Assembly (NCBI GenBank): GCA_012861695.1
Contig: JAAOOA010000328.1
Coordinates: 151,001 to 215,000 of the forward strand
Length of the DNA stretch: 64,000 nt
Direction: 5' to 3'
Source: Trematomus loennbergii
Taxonomy: Eukaryota > Chordata > Actinopteri > Perciformes > Nototheniidae
How positions within the stretch are numbered: position 1 is the first letter of the stretch; every line of letters starts with the position of its first letter. Made by a program: the position numbers and the translations under genes. The notes under the pieces are model-generated. The model ran no database searches and had not been told where the DNA came from. It saw only the letters and a program-made list of their open reading frames with translations. Shown here piece by piece: positions 1 to 11,974 of this stretch.

Positions 1-253
1 CCCCACTTTTAATATGTAACAAATATATTCCATTTCAGAGCAGAAGAAACAGCCTTCAAGGGTCCAGCTCTGCACATAAATCATTCAGCAGTGCACAGTG
101 AAGCTCAAACATTCAACTGTACGAACAAGCAATATTTGAAATGGAAAAGTCTGTGTGTGTGTGTGTGCGTGTGTGTGTGTACGAGAGAGTCTCTTTAATC
201 AATTTGTTCAACTCGAGCGTCAAATTCTCGTGATGCGTTCTCGCAGTAGCCAA

Positions 254-318
254 TCAGCTGTCGAACCTGAGCAACTCCAACTTGTTGTAATAGTATGAGC
301 TGATGTACTCGATGTCAG
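254..318 (-). CDS. Last coding exon of unrecognised gene (gene 1)
   Basis: Read on the minus strand, an acceptor (CTCCTCTGAG) at 319-320 is followed by a 65-nt frame ending in TGA at 254-256. It encodes ADIEYISSYYYNKLELLRFDS, with the first Ala codon split after one base. The entry phase (1) matches the exit phase of the exon at 5334-5489 and also that of the small ATG exon at 717-747, so it could end either transcript. The aromatic and charged composition looks like genuine protein. I do not recognise the family. A diverged partial copy of the sequence just downstream lies at about 9195-9230. Confidence 0.4.
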
Positions 319-386
319 CTCAGAGGAGGTAAACTCACAGCGAGAAGTTATGTAATGCAGATATCAATCTGAAGCAGTGAAAGAGT

Positions 387-673
387 GTCAGAGTGAGTCT
401 CAGTTTGTCTCAGCTTGTCTCAGTTTGTCTCAGTTTGTCTCAGCTTGTCTCAGTGAGTCTCAGTGAGTCTCAGTTTGTCTCAGTTTGTCTCAGTTTGTCT
501 CAGCTTGTCTCAGTGAGTCTCAGTGAGTCTCAGTTTGTCTCAGTTTGTCTCAGCTTGTCTCAGTGAGTCTCAGTGAGTCTCAGCTTGTCTCAGCTTGTCT
601 CAGTTTGTCTCAGTTTGTCTCAGCTTGTCTCAGCTTGTCTCAGTTTGTCTCAGTTTGTCTCAGTTTGTCTCAG
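387..673. repeat. 10-bp minisatellite
   Basis: About 28 tandem decamers of the form CAGTTTGTCT, CAGCTTGTCT and CAGTGAGTCT. The three variants are arranged in higher-order blocks. The array lies between the two small gene 1 exons at 254-318 and 717-747. Confidence 0.95.
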
Positions 674-716
674 TTACAGTAAATACAGTAATATGAATGA
701 GAGTTGTGGAGGGTAC

Positions 717-747
717 CTGCTGTGCAGACGCTGAGGAAAGAAGCCAT
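717..747 (-). CDS. Candidate alternative first coding exon (MASFLSVCTA)
   Basis: ATG at 745-747 on the minus strand opens MASFLSVCTA and a donor (GCAG|GTACCC) follows at 716. Exit phase 1 fits the acceptor at 318, which would give a 31-residue product sharing its C terminus with gene 1. Upstream at about 822-835 lies GTTGCTAGGGAGAC, loosely resembling an RFX X-box half site. This could instead be a short exon of another transcript, or not be an exon at all. Only the splice phases support it. Confidence 0.25.
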
Positions 748-854
748 GATCCTCTTTACTTCACAAACTCTGAGAGGGGCTCTAAAAACCAGAGACGTCA
801 GCTGACCTGCAGCGTCATTTGTTGCTAGGGAGACAATCCAGGGTAAAATCACCC

Positions 855-2036
855 AGAGAGAAGAGAGGGAGAAGAGTGAGAGAAGAGTGAGAGAAGAGTG
901 AGAGAAGAGTGAAACACAGAGACAGACTGAAGACTGAAACACAGAGACAGACTAAAGACTGAAACACAGAGACAGACTAAAGACTGAAACACAGAGACAG
1001 ACTGAAGACTGAAACACAGAGACAGACTAAAGACTGAAACACAGGGTCAGACTAAAGACTGAAACACAGAGACAGACTAAAGACTGAAACACAGAGACAG
1101 ACTAAAGACTGAAACACAGACTAAAGACTGAAACACAGAGACAGACTAAAGACTGAAACACAGAGACAGACTAAAGACTGAAACACAGAGACAGACTAAA
1201 GACTGAAACAGACTCAGACTAAAGACTGAAACACAGAGACAGACTAAAGACTGAAACACAGAGTCAGACTAAAGACTGAAACACAGAGACAGACTAAAGA
1301 CTGAAACACAGAGACAGACTAAAGACTGAAACACAGAGACAGACTAAAGACTGAAACACAGAGACAGACTAAAGACTGAAACACAGAGACAGACTAAAGA
1401 CTGAAACACAGAGACAGACTAAAGACTGAAACACAGAGACAGACTAAAGACTGAAACACAGAGTCAGACTAAAGACTGAAACACAGAGACAGACTAAAGA
1501 CTGAAACACAGAGACAGACTAAAGACTGAAACACAGACTAAAGACTGAAACACAGAGACAGACTAAAGACTGAAACACAGACTAAAGACTGAAACACAGA
1601 GTCAAACTAAAGACTGAAACACAGAGACAGACTAAAGACTGAAACACAGAGACAGACTAAAGACTGAAACACAGAAACAGACTAAAGACTGAAACACAGA
1701 GACAGACTAAAGACTGAAACACAGAGACAGACTAAAGACTGAAACACAGACTAAAGACTGAAACACAGAGACAGACTAAAGACTGAAACACAGACTAAAG
1801 ACTGAAACACAGAGTCAAACTAAAGACTGAAACACAGAGACAGACTAAAGACTGAAACACAGAGACAGACTAAAGACTGAAACACAGAGACAGACTAAAG
1901 ACTGAAACACAGACTCAGACTAAAGACTGAAACACAGAGACAGACTAAAGACTGAAACACAGAGACAGACTAAAGACTGAAACACAGAGACAGACTAAAG
2001 ACTGAAACACAGACTCAGACTAAAGACTGAAACACA
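855..2036. repeat. 25-bp minisatellite with 11-bp lead-in
   Basis: A short run of AGAGAAGAGTG units (855-912) passes directly into about 45 copies of a 25-bp unit containing GACTGAAACACAGAGACAG and ACTAAA. Shortened units lacking GAGACAG recur at intervals, so the array has internal higher-order structure. It ends exactly where a LINE fragment begins. Confidence 0.95.
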
Positions 2037-2044
2037 CCTACCCA

Positions 2045-4285
2045 ACTTCACTCCTTCCACCTTTTAATTCCATGCCGTTACTGTAACCCATCCTATACAA
2101 TTAACCATTAATGTTCTCTACCGTCCACCAGGCGCCTTGGGGACTTCCCGGAGGAATTAGATAATCTCCTCTCACACATCCCTGAAACTGGCCCTCCCGC
2201 TGTACTTCTCGGAGACTTCAACCTCCAGACAGGGAAGATTATGAACTAACATCTCTTTTAACCACCTTTGCTTTCTCACTGTCTCCGTCCCCACCAACTC
2301 ATAAAGCTGGCAATGTCCTTGATCTCATATTCTCAAGGAACTGCACTACTTCTAACCTCTCTGTAAACCCACTTCACACATCCGATCACTTTTTCATTTC
2401 ATTCTCTCTACCCTTTCCAAACATAACAAACTAATCTCTTCTCATCCTGCACCTGTCCGCCGTAACCTTCGTTCCCTCTCCCCCTCTCCCCCTCTCCCCC
2501 TCTCCCCCTCTCCCCCCTCTCCCTCTACCTTTGCCTCATCGGTGCTCTCAGCCCTCCCTTCCTCTGACTCGTTCCAACTCCTGCCTCCAAACTCTGCTGC
2601 AGAAACTCTCCTCTCGACTCTTTCATCCTCTCTGGACTCTCTCTGTCCTCTCACATCTCGGCAGGCTCGTCAGTCCCCTCCTGCTCCTGGCTAAATGACG
2701 CACTGCGTGCTAATAGAACCATCCTTCGGGCAGCTGAGCGGAAACGGTGGAAATCCAAACACCATGACGACCTCCTAACCTACCAGGCTCTCCTCTCCTC
2801 TTTGTCTGCTTCGATCTCTCAGGAAAAAAGCACTTTCTTTCAAGATAAGATCCAATCTTCCTATTCCAATCCCAAAAAAAACTATTTTCCATATTTTCCA
2901 CCCTCTTAGAACCCCGAAAAAGCCCCTTCCCTCTCTCCCTTCTGTCAAGCGACTTTGTTTACTACTTTGAAAAAAAGGTTGATGATATTCGATCTTCTTT
3001 TTCTGACTCACCTTTACTCACCGCTGGGTCACCTGACCTACCTTTACTCACCGCTGGGTCACCTGACCTACCTTTACTCACCGCTGGGTCACCTGACTCA
3101 CCTTTCACCCACACACTAACCTCCTTTTCCCTCTCTCTCCAAGTGAGGTTCTTACCCTCATTACCTCTGCCCGTCCTACCACTTGTCCTCTGGACCCTAT
3201 CCCTCAAACCTCCTTCAGACTATCGCTCCTGATATTCTACCGTTTCTCACCCATTTCATCAACACTTCTCTAACTTCTGGTGACTTTCCAAACAGTCTCA
3301 AGGAGGCAAGAGTAAACCCTCTCCTAAAGAAACCCACCCTCAACCCGTCTGATGTTATAAACTACAGGCCTGTCTCTCTCCTCCCGTTCCTGTTGAAAAC
3401 ACTCTTTAAACAACTCTCCTGTATCTCCATCAGAACAACTTTCTGGATCCGCACCAGTCTGGTTTCAAGGCAGGTCACTCCACAGAGACTGCTCTCCTTG
3501 CTGTCTCTGAGGAACTGCACATGGCTAAAGCAGCCTCCCTCTCCTCTGTCATCATCCTGTTGGACCTGTCTGCTGCATTCGACACGGTGAACCATCAGAT
3601 CCTCCTTCGCACTCTCCAAGAACTTGGAGTTTCAGGCTCTGCACTTTCCCTCCTCACCTCATACCTCAAAGACCTACCTACAGGGTAACTTGGAGAGGGT
3701 CAGAGTCAGACCCTTGTCAATTAACTACAGGGGTCACTCAGGGCTCTGTTCTTGGTCCCTCCTCTTCTCCTTGTACACAAACTCGCTCGGATCTGTCATT
3801 AGCCCGCATGGTTTTTCATACCACTGCTACGCTGACGACACCCAATTCATTCTGTCCTTTCCCCGCTCAGAGACCCAGGTCGTCGCACGCATCTCTGCTT
3901 GTCTAGCTGACATCTCTCAGTGGATGTCTGCTCACCACCTCAAGCTCAACCTTGACAAGACTGAACTGCTTTCCTTCCGGGAAAAGATTGTCCCACCCTT
4001 GACCTAACAATCAACATCGGCCCTCTGTTGTTTCCCCGACTCAGACTGCAAGGAATCTGGGTGTGACCCTAGATAACAACCTGTCCTTCACTGCAAACAT
4101 TGCTGCTACAACCCGCTGCTGCAGATACACTCTTTACAACATCAGGAGGATACGTCCCCTCCTGACCCAGAAAGCCACGCAGGTTCTGGTCCAGGCTCTC
4201 GTCATCTCACGCCTAGATACTGTAACTCCTCCTTCTCTAAATATAAAAGATTGTTTTAATTTAATGAGTCAATTAAGATAGTGAG
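2045..4285 (+). mobile_element. Degraded non-LTR retrotransposon (L2/CR1-like) with endonuclease and RT remnants
   Basis: Plus-strand pieces in several frames match a fish LINE. An endonuclease remnant around 2120-2240 includes VLLGDFN. Reverse transcriptase remnants include NYRPVSLLPFL near 3360, [17 protein letters not shown] near 3560, and the catalytic YADDTQ near 3830 followed by [16 protein letters not shown]. Many frameshifts and a polypyrimidine tract of CTCCCC units near 2475-2520 show it is dead. The 3' part fades at about 4285. Clade assignment is from remembered family motifs only. Confidence 0.85.
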
Positions 4286-4465
4286 TCTTTTTAAAAAGAA
4301 GTATCATAACCCCTGCAGAGATATGAGGTATTTCTGCTGCTGTGGCAGAGTCTCACCACCAGGCGGAGACAGAGACTAATCAAAGCATTAACTGCTGATG
4401 ATAATAAATACAATTTAGAAATCATTATTCATTTCTCACGGTTCAACTAGAGACACCTGCACTGA

Positions 4466-5333
4466 GAGTGACCTGAGAGAGGCAGGGTCTACAGACTCAC
4501 CTGAGAGAGGCAGGGTCTACAGACTCACCTCAGAGAGACAGGGTCTACAGACTCACCTGAGAGAGGCAGGGTCTACAGACTCACCTGAGAGAGACAGGGT
4601 CTACAGATTCACCTCAGAGAGGCAGGGTCTACAGACTCACCTCAGAGAGACAGGGTCTACAGACTCACCTGAGAGAGGCAGGGTCTACAGACTCACCTCA
4701 GAGAGACAGGGTCTACAGACTCACCTGAGAGAGGCAGGGTCTACAGACTCACCTGAGAGAGGCAGGGTCTACAGACTCACCTGAGAGAGGCAGGGTCTAC
4801 AGACTCACCTGAGAGAGGCAGGGTCTACAGACTCACCTGAGAGAGGCAGGGTCTACAGACTCACCTCAGAGAGACAGGGTCTACAGACTCACCTCAGAGA
4901 GGCAGGGTCTACAGACTCACCTGAGAGAGACAGGGTCTACAGACTCACCTGAGAGAGGCAGGGTCTACAGACTCACCAGAGAGAGGCAGGGTCTACAGAC
5001 TCACCTGAGAGAGGCAGGGTCTACAGAGAGACAGGGTCTACGGACTCACCTGAGAGAGGCATGGTCTACAGAGAGGCAGGGGCTACGGACTCACCTGAGA
5101 GAGGCAGGGTCTACGGACTCACCTGAGAGAGGCAGGGTCTACGGACTCACCTGAGAGAGGCAGGGTCGACAGACTCACCTGAGAGAGGCAGGGTCTACAG
5201 AGAGACAGGGTCTACGGACTCACCTGAGAGAGGCAGGGTCTACAGACTCACCTGAGAGAGGCAGGGTCTACAGACTCACCTGAGAGGCAGGGTCTACAGA
5301 CTCACCTGAGAGAGGCAGGGTCTACAGACTCAC
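4466..5333. repeat. 28-bp minisatellite made of splice-donor copies
   Basis: About 31 tandem units. On the minus strand each unit carries CCTGCCTCTCTCAG|GTGAGT, the exact 3' end and donor of the gene 1 exon that abuts the array at 5334. The array is therefore an amplification of an exon-intron junction, extending into the intron. Variants include CTCTCTGAG|GTGAGT and units lacking GACTCACC. Confidence 0.95.
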
Positions 5334-5489
5334 CTGAGAGAGGCAGGGTATCCTGGTCGTAGAGCTTAAAGTTGTGTTGGCAGCCTGCCTCCTTCTGAGC
5401 TCTCTCTCTAGCCAGTTCTGAAGGATCCTTGTTGAAGCGCTCTGCGTTCATCAGCCCCAGATCAGTGTACCTGCGGTAGCGGTGAGGAT
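5334..5489 (-). CDS. Internal coding exon of unrecognised gene (gene 1)
   Basis: Minus-strand open frame ending at donor CTCTCAG|GTGAGTC. It includes YRRYTDLGLMNAERF, then NKDPSELARERAQKEAG, then NFKLYDQDTLPLS. If the exon starts after AG at 5490 the length is 156 bp, phase 1 to 1. A stronger-looking acceptor (TTCAACGTCAG at 5505) would add 15 bp but bring in an in-frame TGA. The charged helix-like segment followed by a conserved-looking tail suggests a small soluble protein. I do not recognise the family. Joining to 254-318 keeps the frame. Upstream exons were not found; a diverged copy of this exon's first bases is at 9225-9260. Confidence 0.5.
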
Positions 5490-5580
5490 CTCAGCCTGCC
5501 GTCACTGACGTTGAACCAGAAAACCAAAACATCAGCTGTTAGCTGTTAGCTGTTAGCACACATAGCTCACAGCTCCTCAT
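5482..5580. repeat. Segmental duplicate, copy 1 (partner at 9225-9320)
   Basis: Shares GGTGAGGATCTCAGCCTG, CGTCACTGA and repeated GCTGTTAGC motifs with 9225-9320 in the same orientation. It covers the 5' edge of the 5.3 kb exon and its upstream intron. Confidence 0.7.
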
Positions 5581-6124
5581 ATCTGTTACAACAACAGCTG
5601 TGCACGTGCATGACAACCCAAACAAAATAAACAACGCAATACAGCTATAGATACAAATAGAGAAATAATATTACAAATATAGTTTTGGGAGTCTCATTTG
5701 ACCATTTGTCAGACCGGTTCCTCTCAATCAGTCACTATTCCTTTTCGCTGGTTTGAATCTTAAACATTGTATTTTTTGGCATTTCCAAAATATGTGTGCA
5801 TGGTTGGCCTCTGATTCTCCACATTCTCTCCAGCACAGAGGGTTTGTATTTAGGTATTTACTCTGAATCTTAGGTGTGAAATCTGATCAAATGTTTCCAT
5901 GAGTATTCTCTCCATGTCCGTGAGTTGGCTGATGATGTTTCTTCCACATGTTTCCCATTTCCCTTTTTATATTTAGTTGAAGGTTTATTTGTGGACAATA
6001 CTTTGTATAGAGCAGTTATGATTCTGACTTTGGTTTGTTCCAGATAGTTTGTTCCAGATATTTGGAGCATAATAACTGACGCTGTTTCTCCATGTTCAGG
6101 AACTCCCATCCCCCGAGTATTATT

Positions 6125-6740
6125 TTCTCAGCTCTGTGATAAAAAAACACAATTTTAAAATAAATATCCCATTTGTGTAAAATGTAAAAAAAATATTTGA
6201 AAAAAGGTTGGAATGCAGTATATCTGAAATAATGAAATTAGAAGGTGTTTGACTATGTGTATGTGTGTATGTGTATATGTGCGAGTATGTAGGTGTTTAT
6301 GTATATGTGCATATATGTATATATGTGTATGTGTGTGTGTATGTATGTGTGTATGTACATATGTGTATATATATGTCAAAGCAGACATAAACAGATTAAT
6401 AATAATAATAGCAATAATAATTAATAATAATGATATTTATTGTAGATTATAGATTATAAATAAATCATTTAGGGACAAGGGGGTGAGATTAAATAAATGA
6501 TACTTCTTCTCACTCCTTTTCGAACACTAGATGAGGGACTGTTTATGTTGCTAATGCTGTTTTGTTTTGATTTCTCTTACATGACTATGCACTGCAAATT
6601 TTTTTTTGTTTTGTAATTATTTATTTTACTTGTTCGAAATAAAATGTATCACTCAATCAATCAATGAAATAAAGTCAAAGTATAATATGTCAGAAAGATG
6701 AAGAGTGCTTTTTAAAGACACAGATTGTTTGTTTGGCACA
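6125..6740. repeat. Segmental duplicate with TG-rich insertion (partner at 8440-8600)
   Basis: 6125-6240 and 6664-6740 together match 8440-8600 (shared AAATAAATATCC, GAAATGAAGTCAAAG-like and CAGAAAGATGA stretches). The intervening 6241-6663 is extra and holds a TATG/TG microsatellite (about 6248-6375) and AT-rich DNA. Only shadow reading frames occur here. Confidence 0.7.
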
Positions 6741-7528
6741 GAGCTCACGGTAAAATATCCTTATTACTTATCGTATCTGCACAAACAATATATCGATTCG
6801 CAAGCTGAGATTCCACAGATTCCAGAAATATAAGTATCATTACTGACCGATCAGAACTCGCGGCATGAGAAGCTAACACAGACATCACACCACGTAGCAT
6901 TAGGTAGCCAACACGGCAATATGTCTTACCTTTGTTGTTTTCTGATCAAAAGTTGATCAAAATGATAGCTCCCAGAGTGTATCGCAGCTTCCGGTTCCGG
7001 GGCAATGGGTAATGTTTAGATGGATTTTAGGAACTTCCCTTCGATTCTATTGGCTCTAACGGTCAGAAAGAGGTGTCAACCATCAAAATTGAGCAAGGGG
7101 GGCCAGAGATATGGAAAATCCACCCAAATGACCCAGAGGTGGTTTATTTTTGCTAAACCTCTCTAAAAAGGTCAAATGTCACTTGTTTTGCATCAATCTT
7201 GATACAGGGTACTTATTATGTTATGGTTTGGATTCCTAAAGCTTTTAGTCTACTATCCCATCATTCAAGGGTGGTTTTCACTATAAGTAATGGGTTTGGA
7301 CGGACACTATAATTTACATTTTTATACTATGTTCAATCTGAATTTTCTTTAAAATAAAAACATCTATATTGATTCTGACTTTTCTACATCCAACTCACAG
7401 GTTTATCATTACTTTGAGAAAAAAGATTATTAATTTAACCCTTTTAGAAGGGAAGATATGGTCATTTGTTCTGGGAATGGCATTTTCGAGCCTGAGACCT
7501 GAAAAACAGGCTCAGGGCTTAAGAGGTT
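6737..7528. mobile_element. TTAA-type (piggyBac-like) MITE, truncated copy
   Basis: Belongs to the family with ends CCTGTTAAGCCC. It contains the internal landmarks CCTTATTACTTATCGTATC, GTTTTCTGATCAAAAGTTG and CGAGCCTGAGACCTGAAAA. The right end reads GGGCTTAAGAGG with TTCA instead of TTAA; the left end is lost. No transposase frame is present. Confidence 0.7.
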
Positions 7529-7991
7529 CAATGTGTCTCAACCACAGACCTTATTTCGAGCTATTTTCCAAAATCCTATGGAGAAATTGCATTGATTTTT
7601 TGTCTAGGGAACCGGAAGAAGCTTACTTCCGGGTTTTAGGACGCGTCACTGTGGCACTCTATTACAATATCCACTGTCTACTGTTACGGAAGAAAAGGAG
7701 TGTTGATAATAAAGAATCCTTTTACCGTAGTTTCATAGAATAAAAAGTCTGGGACTGAAACAGCTTTTTGACCGAGAGCTTTGCCTCAAAGAATCTGGAC
7801 TCATTGAGACGGCTATGTTTTAGTTTTAAGGCTTAATATGAAGTTCAAAGATGGGCAATGAGATATGTAAGACAGAGATGTACCCAGGCCAAACTGTTGA
7901 CATCATGCAAGCAAAGTATGGGCCAGACAGTGGATTGATACTGTGGGTTTCCAAGCGGAGGCTAATTGAGTAAATCAAAGATCGAAAAGTT

Positions 7992-8032
<41 letters not shown>

Positions 8033-8439
8033 TGTTTGTGTTGATGTTTACATCTGCAGTTTGTTACCTTGATGAAATGAAACATACTGTCATACTGGTT
8101 TAAATGTTAAATATTAATATACTACATTAACGATTGTAATTAATTAATTAGAGAGCTGACATGTATTTAATGTGATGACAGAATTACGGACTTTAAAAAC
8201 ACATTTCTTAAAAACACATTCTGACATTAAACCCTCCATTTGACCCTAATCCTCTTCCGTAGTTTATTTAGTCTTTGACTGCGTCTTATTATAAACTAGA
8301 GATACCCGGCAGTCCTGTGTCTCGTGACGCTCCATGTTTCTGTTTCTGAGACATGTTTAAATCAGAGACAGTCTGATACCGATATATTCAGTCTTGTTTA
8401 AACTATTAAAAACAATGAGATGCAAAAAAGTTCTGGTCT
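7529..8439. other. No gene seen; GA microsatellite
   Basis: AT-rich unique-looking sequence with an (AG)n run at about 7995-8028. A 124-codon open stretch beginning in the preceding MITE has no recognisable domain. Confidence 0.5.
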
Positions 8440-8600
8440 CCCAGCTCTCTGATAAAAAAACACATTTTTAAAATAAATATCCAATTTGTGTCAAATGTAA
8501 AAAAACGGTTTGAAAAAGGTTGAAATGCAGTATCTCTGAAAAAATGAAATGAAGTCAAAGTATAATATCAGAAAGATGAGTGCTCTTGAAAGACAGATGG
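8440..8600. repeat. Segmental duplicate, partner of 6125-6740
   Basis: Direct-orientation copy lacking the TG-rich insertion found at 6241-6663. Differences are scattered substitutions and short indels. Confidence 0.7.
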
Positions 8601-9194
8601 TTTGCACATTGAGAGAACTTTAAAGTGTGTGAGTCAAGTGAAGAGCTCCAGGAAGTAAAGACATCAACGTCGCCTCTTCTGCTTTATTTCATTAATTGAT
8701 TACAAAAGTTAAAATAAAAGCCTCAAAACACAAAATAAATCCGAGATGTTCTGACACACATTGTAGTAAAAATAAATACAGATAATAAGCAGGGAAGTGC
8801 AAAATGATTATTACAAAGATCACAGTGTATACAGACAGACGCCTGCGTACTAATACTTGAAAAGTACTTCTCCTCTTGTTGTTATCAAACCAAAGACTTG
8901 AGTTAGTAATTAAATAAATGTTCTCTGGGGAATAGTTCTTGCTACAGAGCACAACACAATGCAGCAACATTAAATATGGATAGTGATATGCTTTACTTTG
9001 AACACTCACAGCTGTCTTTCTGCTTCAAGGCGTATGGAGGATGTGATATGTTCAGGCACTGAGCTAGACGACAGAAACCAGTGCTTCGTCTAGAAAGGTG
9101 ATGTTTGAGCGCTGCGTTCACACGAGCCGCGCAGTTACACGTGAAGTGAATGCACAGAAACGGGTAGAGGAAGCGTTCAGGCCTCTTTATTCAA

Positions 9195-9320
9195 ATTCTC
9201 ACGACGCTGTCTCTTAGAGCCAATCAGTGGTGAGGATCTCAGCCTGTCGTCACTGATGGAGGGGAATTAGAAACCAAAAAGCAGCCGTTAGCCGTTAGCA
9301 CACCTCATATCTGCTCAGAA
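9195..9320. repeat. Partial duplicate of gene 1 exon flanks
   Basis: 9195-9230 resembles the sequence downstream of the gene 1 stop (AGAGCCAATCAG and TTCAAATTCTC shared with about 205-256). 9225-9320 resembles 5482-5580, including the exon edge GGTGAGGATCTCAGCCTG. Two separate parts of gene 1 are thus fused here without an intact coding frame. Confidence 0.6.
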
Positions 9321-10700
9321 ACTGGAGGAAGGTTCTGAATGTACAAACCCCAGACTGTCTGTGGAGAATACGGTCTGTCTTTCTGTCTGCAGGACGGTAC
9401 TGAGAGTGTGGAGGAACGGCTGTTAGCTTAGCCTGATCAGAAGCACTTTAAAGTGTCTCGTAAGCACACTCTCCAAAAGCATTCATTCATGTTTTTACTA
9501 CAGTGTGATGTTTTTACTACAGTGTGATGTTATTTCGGCATCATCTTGATCCCTGATCATCTTAATCAAATCACAGCAAACGTCTTATTGTTGTGGTTCT
9601 ATCTACACGTCTACATCTAACGAGTCACGTTAGTTGGGCTTCTTTGCGTCCGCTGTGAACGCACCTTAAGACTTGAGGAACCGGTTCTCGGCCTCTTTAA
9701 TGATTTGTTTCCCAAAAGGTTGTGATTTTTTGTTCTAAACTATTGATTTAAAGTGGTTACCCTTCAGATTTCTGCCAGCTGTGTTTAAGGTGCATGCAGT
9801 CATTCTTACGCTTCAGTGCAACATGTATTCATCAACAGAAGCCTCATCCCTTCATAACAAGGACAAATGCAGAATAGAGAAAAAGTCGTTTTGAATATCG
9901 GGAATTTACGTCGTCAACTAATCGGAAAGGAGTCGCTAAAAGCAGAAGCTAAGGGTTGATTTGAAGTTCCTGAAGTTTCTGAGTCTCAGGCGGTCAGAAA
10001 TGTTTCTTCAGAGCGTCTCCGTCGGCCAATCCCGTCCCGAGGAACATGGAGACATTCAGACGTGTCCGGAGACATCCACTGATCAGCTGATCGTCTCTAC
10101 ATCCAGTAGTTATTGACCAGCAGCATCAACCCGTTTGCTGCAGGACCAAAAGAAAAGGGTTTCAGAGTCGCTCAGACATGAGAGAAGGGTGTAGAACGCC
10201 TGCTGCCCTGTGAGGAGGAGAGGAGTATCTGTGAAGGGTTAGTGTGGAGTCAGCAGCAGCTAAATAAACATTCAAAACAACAACTTTCTCCAGTGCGAGG
10301 AAACCATGTGCGTGCATATGTTAGTAGAAATAGAAACACATGAAGAAACCTAAATGTTAGTTTGTATTACTCCAAGAAGGGACAATGCACATTAAAATGA
10401 GCACTTGATCATGTAAACGATCGATGCCGGTAGAAGAAAACATGCACAAGAATAGAGCAAAACACAAAGTTATCCCTCCCACACCGATTATATGGCTGTC
10501 TTCTTGATTGTTCTGTATCTCTGTTGTTATGGTTACCGTATTAGAAAGCTTTGCTGGGATAACTTCCTGATCTGAGCAGCAGCTCCACTACGCTGTGAAT
10601 TAGAGACGCTCACTCAGCGGACTATTTGAACGACTGATGATAATTTAATTGGTCACTTCATCTGAATTAACCTTTGTATTCTTTTATGTATCTTAATTTT
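9321..10700. other. Stretch without a supported gene
   Basis: No coding domain seen on either strand. A minus-strand acceptor-like site (TTTGGTCCTGCAG) with a short frame to a stop lies at 10097-10137. It could be a terminal exon of some transcript but has no other support. Confidence 0.4.
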
Positions 10701-10704
10701 CCGC

Positions 10705-11905
10705 ATTTTGACTTTTTCTCATAATTTTTTTAAATGTCATATTTCAATTCTTTTGTTTTAGTTTTGACTTTTTCTCATCATTTTCTTCATATTTTGACAC
10801 CTCATAACTTTTGCTCATAATTCTGGACTTTTTTTCATAATTTTGACTTTTTCTTAATATTTTGACTTTTTCTCATATTTGAACTCTTCTCATAATTTTG
10901 ACTTTTCTCATAATTTTCACTTTTCCTCATAATCTTCACTTTTTCTCATAATCTTCACTTTTTCTCATAATCTTCACTTTTCCTCATAATCTTCACTTTT
11001 TCTCATAATTTTCACTTCACTTTTTCTCATAATCTTCACTTTTTCTCATAATCTTCACTTTTTCTCATAATCTTCACTTTTTCTCATAATTTTCACTTTT
11101 TCTCATAATCTTCACTTTTCCTCATAATCTTGACTTTTTCTCATAATCTTCACTTTTCCTCATAATCTTCACTTTTCCTCATAATCTTCACTTTTCCTCA
11201 TAATTTTCACTTTTCCTCATAATCTTCACTTTTCCTCATAATTTTGACTTTTCCTCATAATTTTGACTTTTCCTCATAATTTTGACTTTTCCTCATAATC
11301 TTCACTTTTCCTCATAATCTTCACTTTTCCTCATAATTTTGACTTTTCCTCATAATTTTCACTTTTCCTCATAATTTTGACTTTTCCTCATAATCTTCAC
11401 TTTTTCTCATAATTTTGACTTTTCCTCATAATTTTGACTTTTCCTCATAATCTTCACTTTTCCTCATAATCTTCACTTTTCCTCATAATCTTCACTTTTC
11501 CTCATAATCTTCACTTTCCTCATAATTTTGACTTTTCCTCATAATTTTGACTTTTCCTCATAATCTTCACTTTTCCTCATAATTTTGACTTTTCCTCATA
11601 ATCTTCACTTTTCCTCATAATTTTCACTTTTCCTCATAATCTTCACTTTTCCTCATAATTTTGACTTTTCCTCATAATTTTGACTTTTCCTCATAATTTT
11701 GACTTTTCCTCATAATTTTGACTTTTCCTCATAATCTTCACTTTTCCTCATAATTTGACTTTTCCTCATAATCTTCACTTTTCCTCATAATCTTCACTTT
11801 TCCTCATAATCTTCACTTTTTCTCATAATCTTCACTTTTCCTCATAATCTTCACTTTTCCTCATAATCTTCACTTTTCCTCATAATCTTCACTTTTCCTC
11901 ATAAA
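10705..11905. repeat. 19-bp minisatellite (TTTTCCTCATAATCTTCAC)
   Basis: Irregular CATAATTTTGACTTTTTCT units from 10705 become a regular 19-bp array from about 10855, roughly 55 copies. The main polymorphisms are TTC/TTG, CAC/GAC and TTTCC/TTTTT. Confidence 0.95.
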
Positions 11906-11974
11906 TGTGTTTCCTTAATTGAATGTTCAGTTTGATTCAGTTGTTAAAGCACTTTGAGTTGCATCCTGTGTAAG

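Noticed and set aside
3183..4281. Separate host genes from 72-135-codon frames
   Set aside because: All are frame-shifted parts of one reverse transcriptase remnant (NYRPVSLLPFL, YADDTQ).
7369..7743. 124-codon plus-strand frame
   Set aside because: Starts inside a TTAA MITE and has no domain; similar text occurs in other MITE copies.
10097..10137. Possible terminal exon of the RCA-like gene or another minus-strand gene
   Set aside because: A good-looking acceptor (TTTGGTCCTGCAG) and short frame exist, and a donor overlapping the RCA-like stop could join it in phase 2, but no conserved tail motif supports either use.
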